Source: Kaistella faecalis
Lineage (GTDB): Bacteria > Bacteroidota > Bacteroidia > Flavobacteriales > Weeksellaceae
Length of the DNA stretch: 64,000 bases
Assembly (NCBI RefSeq): GCF_019195395.1
Contig: NZ_CP078067.1
Coordinates: 310,001 to 374,000 of the forward strand
Direction: 5' to 3'
Positions 59,767-64,000 of the stretch are shown here, in pieces. How positions within the stretch are numbered: position 1 is the first letter of the stretch; each line of letters starts with the position of its first letter. Below the pieces are notes generated by a model. The model had not been told where the DNA came from. It ran no database searches and saw only the letters and a program-made list of their open reading frames with translations. The position numbers were made by a program, and so were the translations under genes.

Positions 59767-60492
59767 TTGCAGTCGTATTATTATTTATTACTCGATATTC
59801 TGAGCTTTTCTATTCCTTTTCTCTTCAGTTTCGAGCGGAAAAGAATGCACTTCATTCAGTACTGGAAAGCTTTTTTCTCAGCAATTTTACTGGTCGGATT
59901 ATTCTTTATCGCCTGGGATATTTATTTCACCTACACTAAAGTTTGGGGATTTAATGATGAATATTTAATCGGAGTACGGATTTTCCAAATGCCGCTGGAA
60001 GAATACCTTTTCTTCCTGCTCATTCCTTATGCCAGCGTCTTCATTCATTATTCGCTTGAATATTTTATTCCTAAAATAATTTTGAATGAAAGCATCACGA
60101 AATTCATTACCTACATCCTATTTGTCGTGAGTTTCGCAGTCGCGGTATTCAACTATGATAAAATCTACACCGTTTGCAGTTTCGGACTTTTTGCTTTGCT
60201 CATGCTGCTCCAGATCATTTATAAATGGAAAGATGCGCAAAGATTTTATCTGAGTTTTATTGTGATTTATATTCCGTTTTATTTTGTCAATAATGCGTTG
60301 ACCGGGAATTACTCCGAAAATCCGGTTGTATTTTATGACGACACCGAAAACCTTGGAATACGCGTAGGAACCATGCCTTTGGAAGACAGTTTTTACTGTT
60401 TCACACTTTTGTACAGTATTGTTTTGGTTTTTGAATTTTTTAAAAGAAAATGGAATTATCCACCAGCACCAATCAGGAATTATGGACATTAA
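59767..60492 (+). CDS. Lycopene cyclase (heterodimer-type CrtYc-CrtYd fusion)
   Basis: Membrane enzyme that cyclises lycopene to beta-carotene. The 241-residue protein is a natural fusion of the two small cyclase subunits: each half has about three transmembrane helices and a conserved acidic motif, MPLEEYLFFLLIPYA in the first and MPLEDSFYCFTLLY in the second. No ATG is available upstream of the first helix; a TTG at 59767 is the only plausible start, and the first internal ATG would cut into helix 1. It overlaps the SRPBCC gene by 11 bp. Confidence 0.9.
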   Translation: MQSYYYLLLDILSFSIPFLFSFERKRMHFIQYWKAFFSAILLVGLFFIAWDIYFTYTKVWGFNDEYLIGVRIFQMPLEEYLFFLLIPYASVFIHYSLEYFIPKIILNESITKFITYILFVVSFAVAVFNYDKIYTVCSFGLFALLMLLQIIYKWKDAQRFYLSFIVIYIPFYFVNNALTGNYSENPVVFYDDTENLGIRVGTMPLEDSFYCFTLLYSIVLVFEFFKRKWNYPPAPIRNYGH

Positions 60493-60964
60493 AATCACTA
60501 AACAGTCTGGAATTTACACGCTGACTTCCGAACAGATTCTCCCGATTTCTTTGGAAAAAGCCTGGGAATTTTTCACCGTTCCAACAAATCTTGATAAGAT
60601 TACGCCGGATGAGATGAATTTTCGCATCACTAATAATCCCGGCTCAGAAACCTATCAGGGACAAATCATCACCTATAAAATCGGAATTTTTCCTTTTGTA
60701 AAAAGCAACTGGATTACTGAAATTACCCATTTCGTAAAAGAGAAGTTTTTTGTAGATGAACAGCGATTCGGACCTTATGCGATGTGGCATCATGAACATC
60801 ATTTCGAAGAAACGCCGGACGGAAAAGTAAAAATGACCGACATCGTGAATTTTAAGATGCCTTTCGGGATTTTTGGCGACTTAATTGCTGGGACACCCGT
60901 TAGAAACAAAGTAAAATTCATTTTTGAAAGCCGCTACCGGATTCTGGAAAAAATAATTATCTGA
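60482..60964 (+). CDS. SRPBCC-family (START-like) protein
   Basis: A 160-residue helix-grip-fold protein of the polyketide cyclase/coenzyme Q-binding group: LTSEQILPISLEKAWEFFTVPTNLDKITPDEMNF at the start is the hallmark, and FGPYAMWHHEHHF and DIVNFKMPFGIFG follow. It probably binds a hydrophobic ligand, perhaps a carotenoid or quinone. The ATG at 60482 overlaps the cyclase end by 11 bp, and its TGA overlaps the ATG of the next gene by one base, so the three genes are translationally coupled. Confidence 0.85.
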   Translation: MDIKITKQSGIYTLTSEQILPISLEKAWEFFTVPTNLDKITPDEMNFRITNNPGSETYQGQIITYKIGIFPFVKSNWITEITHFVKEKFFVDEQRFGPYAMWHHEHHFEETPDGKVKMTDIVNFKMPFGIFGDLIAGTPVRNKVKFIFESRYRILEKIII

Positions 60965-62391
60965 TGAAAATCTTTCTCACCGGCGTTACAGGCTACATTG
61001 GCAAACGGCTTCTCATCCAATTATTGGAAGAAGGTCATACCGTGGTTTGCTCTGTGAGGGACAGAAAAAGATTCAGCACAAGACTTTTTCAGAACCATCT
61101 TCACCAGATAGAGATAGTTGAAAATGATTTTCTGGATGATTCGACACTGGAAAATATTCCCAAAGATATTGATCACGCTTATTATCTGATTCATTCTATG
61201 TCTTCAGATGATGGCGACTTTGAGGAAAAAGAAAAAATTTCTGCAGAAAATTTTAAATATGCCCTCGAAGGATCTGCAGTGAAACAGGTAATTTTTCTTA
61301 CCGGAATTATTAACGAAGAAAAACTTTCAAAACATCTTCAGTCGAGAAAAAATGTTGAAGAGGCGCTGAAAAGTGAAAAGTATGCATTAACGAGTCTCCG
61401 TGCAGGAATTATCGTGGGCTCAGGCAGCGCTTCTTTCGAAATCATCCGTGATCTGGTTGAGAAACTTCCGGTGATGGTTGCGCCAAAATGGCTGAAAACG
61501 AAATGTCAGCCAATTGCCATCCGGAACGTAATACAGTTTCTGGTGGGCGTTTTAGGCAAAGATTTCACTTATAACAAAAATTACGACATCGCCGGAACAG
61601 ATATTCTAACCTATAAAGAAATGTTGCTGCAATATTCCGAAGTGCGTGGCCTGAAAAGAAGCGTGTTCACCGTACCTGTGATGACACCAAAACTATCGTC
61701 GTACTGGCTTTATTTTATTACCAGCACCAGCTACTCTTTGGCGCAAAACCTCGTCGATAGTATGAAAATTGATGTAATCGCCAAAAAGAATACATTAGCC
61801 CAAGATCTGGGAATCAAGTTATTTTCCTATAAAGAAGCGATCGGGCTGGCGTTCGACAAAATTAAACAGAATGACGTGCTTTCCAGTTGGTACGATTCGT
61901 TTTCAAGCCCTTTTCATGCGAGAAATGTATGGCAATATCTGGAAGTTCCTTCCAAAGGCTGTTTTAAAGATATCCGCGAAATGAAAGTGGATTCTGAAGA
62001 GTTAGCCACAGAAAGAATTTTCAGCATCGGAGGGAAAACCGGCTGGTATTACGCAGATTTCCTCTGGAAAATCCGTGGATTTTTAGATAAACTTTTTGGC
62101 GGCGTAGGACTCCGGCGTGGACGAAGAAACATGAATGCTCTGGAAGCTGGTGATTCTGTAGATTTCTGGCGCGTTTTGTATGCCGACAAAGATGAAAAAC
62201 GCTTACTTTTATTCGCTGAAATGAAAGTTCCCGGCGAAGCCTGGCTCGAGTTTAAAATTAAAGACGGAATTCTTCATCAGGAAGCCACGTTCCGCCCGCT
62301 TGGTTTATCAGGAAGATTATACTGGTATTCTGTACTTCCTTTTCACGGATTGATTTTCAACGGAATGCTGAGAAAACTGGCAGGAAAATAA
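60964..62391 (+). CDS. NAD(P)-binding SDR-family protein with DUF2867 domain
   Basis: A 475-residue two-domain protein. The N-terminal atypical SDR domain has the nucleotide motif LTGVTGYIGKRLL and HAYYLIHSMSSD; the C-terminal part (about residues 310-475, with GGKTGWYYADFLWKIRGFLDKLFGGVGLRRGRR and WLEFKI) is the DUF2867 type. Such fusions are found near photolyase and SRPBCC genes in various bacteria, from memory. The reaction is unknown. It is the last gene of the operon and ends 1 bp from the convergent gamma-glutamyltransferase gene. Confidence 0.85.
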   Translation: MKIFLTGVTGYIGKRLLIQLLEEGHTVVCSVRDRKRFSTRLFQNHLHQIEIVENDFLDDSTLENIPKDIDHAYYLIHSMSSDDGDFEEKEKISAENFKYALEGSAVKQVIFLTGIINEEKLSKHLQSRKNVEEALKSEKYALTSLRAGIIVGSGSASFEIIRDLVEKLPVMVAPKWLKTKCQPIAIRNVIQFLVGVLGKDFTYNKNYDIAGTDILTYKEMLLQYSEVRGLKRSVFTVPVMTPKLSSYWLYFITSTSYSLAQNLVDSMKIDVIAKKNTLAQDLGIKLFSYKEAIGLAFDKIKQNDVLSSWYDSFSSPFHARNVWQYLEVPSKGCFKDIREMKVDSEELATERIFSIGGKTGWYYADFLWKIRGFLDKLFGGVGLRRGRRNMNALEAGDSVDFWRVLYADKDEKRLLLFAEMKVPGEAWLEFKIKDGILHQEATFRPLGLSGRLYWYSVLPFHGLIFNGMLRKLAGK

Positions 62392-62392
62392 A

Positions 62393-64000
62393 TTATTCTA
62401 CGGCCACCGAGTCATCACCGCGCCCGTCAGCAACTGCTACCGCATTTCCTTTTTCATCAATCACAATCATTTCGGTTCTGCCGATCTGGGAAACCTTTTC
62501 GATCTTGTAATTCATCTTTTCGAGATTCTGAATGGTGGTTTCAGGAAAATGATTTTCAACCATAACACTTTCAGGAAGCCACTGGTGGTGAAACTTTGGT
62601 GCATTCACGGTCATTCCCGGGCTCAGTTTGAAATCGACAACATTTACAATCGACTGATAAACCGATGTAGGGATCGTAGTTCCACCCGGAGTACCTACAA
62701 TAATAAAAGGTTTTCCGTTCTTCATCACAATCGTGGGCGTCATTGAACTTAGCATTCTTTTTCCCGGTTTTATTGAATTAGCTTCGCCGCCTACCGCACC
62801 GAACATATTAGGAACACCCGGTTTAACAGAGAAATCGTCCATTTCGTTGTTCAGGAAAAATCCCGCGCCGGAAACTACAACTTTGCTTCCGTACAAACCG
62901 TTAAGCGTTGTTGTTACAGCGACCGCGTTTCCTTCTTTATCGATCACCGAGATATGAGTGGTTTCCGTAGATTCTTTGGGTTGCGGAATGATTTTGCCTA
63001 CTTCAGCACTTGGCGTCGCAAGATTTTTATTGAAACTTTTCCAACGGTTTCTAAGGTATTCATCTGAGATTAGCATAGACGTTTTGTCTGTGATAAAATC
63101 CGGGTCGCCCATAAATTCTGCGCGGTCTGCAAACGCACGTCTTTCCGCTTCCACCATAATCTGAACTGCTTCTGTTGAATTCTGCTGGTATTTTTCAAGA
63201 TTTTCATAACCCGCCATTTTCAGCATTTGAGCAAGTAAAATTCCGCCGCTTGACGGCAAAGGCATGGATACGATTTCATTTCCTTTGTAATCAAAAACAA
63301 TGGGTTTTCTTTCCGCGACTTTATAGTTTTTAAGATCGTTTATAGTGATGATTCCGTTTCCGCGCTTCATTTCGGCAACGATTAATTCAGCTGTTTTTCC
63401 TTCGTAGAAACCTTTTACACCGTTTTTCTGAATCAGTTTCAGCGTTTCTGCCAAATCCTTCTGAATCAGGATATCTCCCTGTTTCCACGCATTTTTCTTT
63501 TGGAAAACTGTTTGTATTTTATTGTGTTCATTAAAATACTGCATCTGTTTGTTGAGCAGATTTGCTTCTTTTTCGGTGATGGCAAATCCCTGTTCTGCGA
63601 GATCGATTGCAGGCTGAATCAATTCTGACATCGGAAGTTTAGCATGTTTTAAAGTCGCATAAAATCCAGCAACAGATCCCGGAATTCCTACAGCCAATCT
63701 TCCGTTTTGAGACAAATCGGTGTTTGCGTTTCCTTTCTTGTCAAGATACATATCGCGCGAAGCTTTTGCTGGCGCCGTTTCCCGGAAATCGATCGTTAAT
63801 TTTTCTCCATTACTTTTTACACCAACTAAAAAACCGCCTCCGCCAATGTTACCGGCCTGCGGATAAACCACTGCCAAAGCATACTGTGCAGCAATTACCG
63901 CATCAAAAGCGTTTCCGCCAATTTTCATGACTTTTGCTCCGGCTTCACTCGCCAACGGATGCGCAGAAACTACCAGACCTTTGTCTTTCGTGCGGATTTC
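62393..64000 (-). CDS. ggt: Gamma-glutamyltransferase, 5' part beyond window
   Basis: Cleaves gamma-glutamyl bonds of glutathione; normally exported and self-cleaved into two subunits. The frame is open to the window edge, and the 15 codons before the TTG at 63955 read EIRTKDKGLVVSAHP, the conserved N-terminal region, so that TTG is not the start. Landmarks are GGNAFDAVIAAQYALAVV, GNIGGGGFLVG, FRETAPAKA, GIPGSVAGF, PLPSSGGILLAQ, the autocleavage and catalytic Thr in TETTHISVIDKEGNAV, and MLSSMTPTIV with GTPGGTTIPTSVYQ. The signal peptide and the first residues are outside the window. Confidence 0.94.
   Translation of the reverse strand, partial: EIRTKDKGLVVSAHPLASEAGAKVMKIGGNAFDAVIAAQYALAVVYPQAGNIGGGGFLVGVKSNGEKLTIDFRETAPAKASRDMYLDKKGNANTDLSQNGRLAVGIPGSVAGFYATLKHAKLPMSELIQPAIDLAEQGFAITEKEANLLNKQMQYFNEHNKIQTVFQKKNAWKQGDILIQKDLAETLKLIQKNGVKGFYEGKTAELIVAEMKRGNGIITINDLKNYKVAERKPIVFDYKGNEIVSMPLPSSGGILLAQMLKMAGYENLEKYQQNSTEAVQIMVEAERRAFADRAEFMGDPDFITDKTSMLISDEYLRNRWKSFNKNLATPSAEVGKIIPQPKESTETTHISVIDKEGNAVAVTTTLNGLYGSKVVVSGAGFFLNNEMDDFSVKPGVPNMFGAVGGEANSIKPGKRMLSSMTPTIVMKNGKPFIIVGTPGGTTIPTSVYQSIVNVVDFKLSPGMTVNAPKFHHQWLPESVMVENHFPETTIQNLEKMNYKIEKVSQIGRTEMIVIDEKGNAVAVADGRGDDSVAVE

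Overview
The window reads as a chromosomal segment of a flavobacterium of the Weeksellaceae type (Chryseobacterium/Kaistella-like). Signs seen in the sequence: low GC, A-rich gene starts with almost no Shine-Dalgarno motifs, repeated matches to the Bacteroidetes promoter -7 box TAnnTTTG, exported proteins whose signal peptides end in AQ or SQ, and a DnaG primase without zinc-binding cysteines. The genus assignment is inference. No insertion sequence, prophage, integrase, CRISPR array or rRNA operon is visible. One tRNA (Leu, CAA) is present.

Layout. 1-12 kb holds housekeeping genes: a 5'-truncated S9 oligopeptidase, tpiA, dnaG-clpP, an exported isoaspartyl peptidase with tsaE, alanine dehydrogenase, prephenate dehydrogenase and L-serine dehydratase. 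12-16.3 kb is an Mla-type lipid transporter (permease, ATPase, MCE protein) followed by a UbiB-family kinase. 17-24.5 kb is mainly cell-envelope genes: three YceI-family proteins, a porin, a small beta-barrel protein, glucokinase, a rhodanese and queG. 25-33.6 kb is mixed metabolism: an MBL hydrolase, a conserved protein of unknown function, a GAF protein, an AraC regulator with an exported HExxH protein, a 2-oxoacid dehydrogenase E2, an exported deformylase-like protein and lipB.

33.8-41 kb is a complete trp operon on the minus strand in the order trpL-trpE-(four-helix-bundle gene)-trpG-trpD-trpC-trpF-trpB-trpA. It begins with a classical-looking attenuator: a 24-residue leader peptide with three adjacent Trp codons, a 1:2 hairpin, a perfect 9-bp antiterminator pairing and a U-tract terminator. 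The operon is laced with a 7-bp tandem repeat. It lies at the 3' ends of trpE, trpG and the four-helix-bundle gene, where it supplies their stop codons, and also inside trpF and at the start of trpA. GC-rich palindromic elements lie between trpB and trpA and after trpA.

41-48.2 kb is a heavy-metal RND efflux operon (small exported protein, DUF2231-like membrane protein, CzcA pump, TolC, cytochrome b, adaptor). No terminator is visible between it and the trp leader. 48.4-54.3 kb holds a small lipoprotein too short for ordinary gene calling, lysS, gyrB, a DUF3298 lipoprotein and a lipid kinase. 54.3-62.4 kb looks like a photoprotection locus: a MarR regulator and a photolyase are divergent from a carotenoid operon (crtI, crtB, unknown, crtZ, lycopene cyclase, SRPBCC protein, SDR protein) that should make zeaxanthin. 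The window ends inside a gamma-glutamyltransferase gene.

Most worth a second look are the trp attenuator, the heptad repeats that act as stop cassettes in all three frames, the four-helix-bundle insertion, the exported deformylase-like protein with a swapped metal ligand, a glucokinase lacking the usual phosphate motif, and the cytochrome b gene inside the metal-efflux operon.
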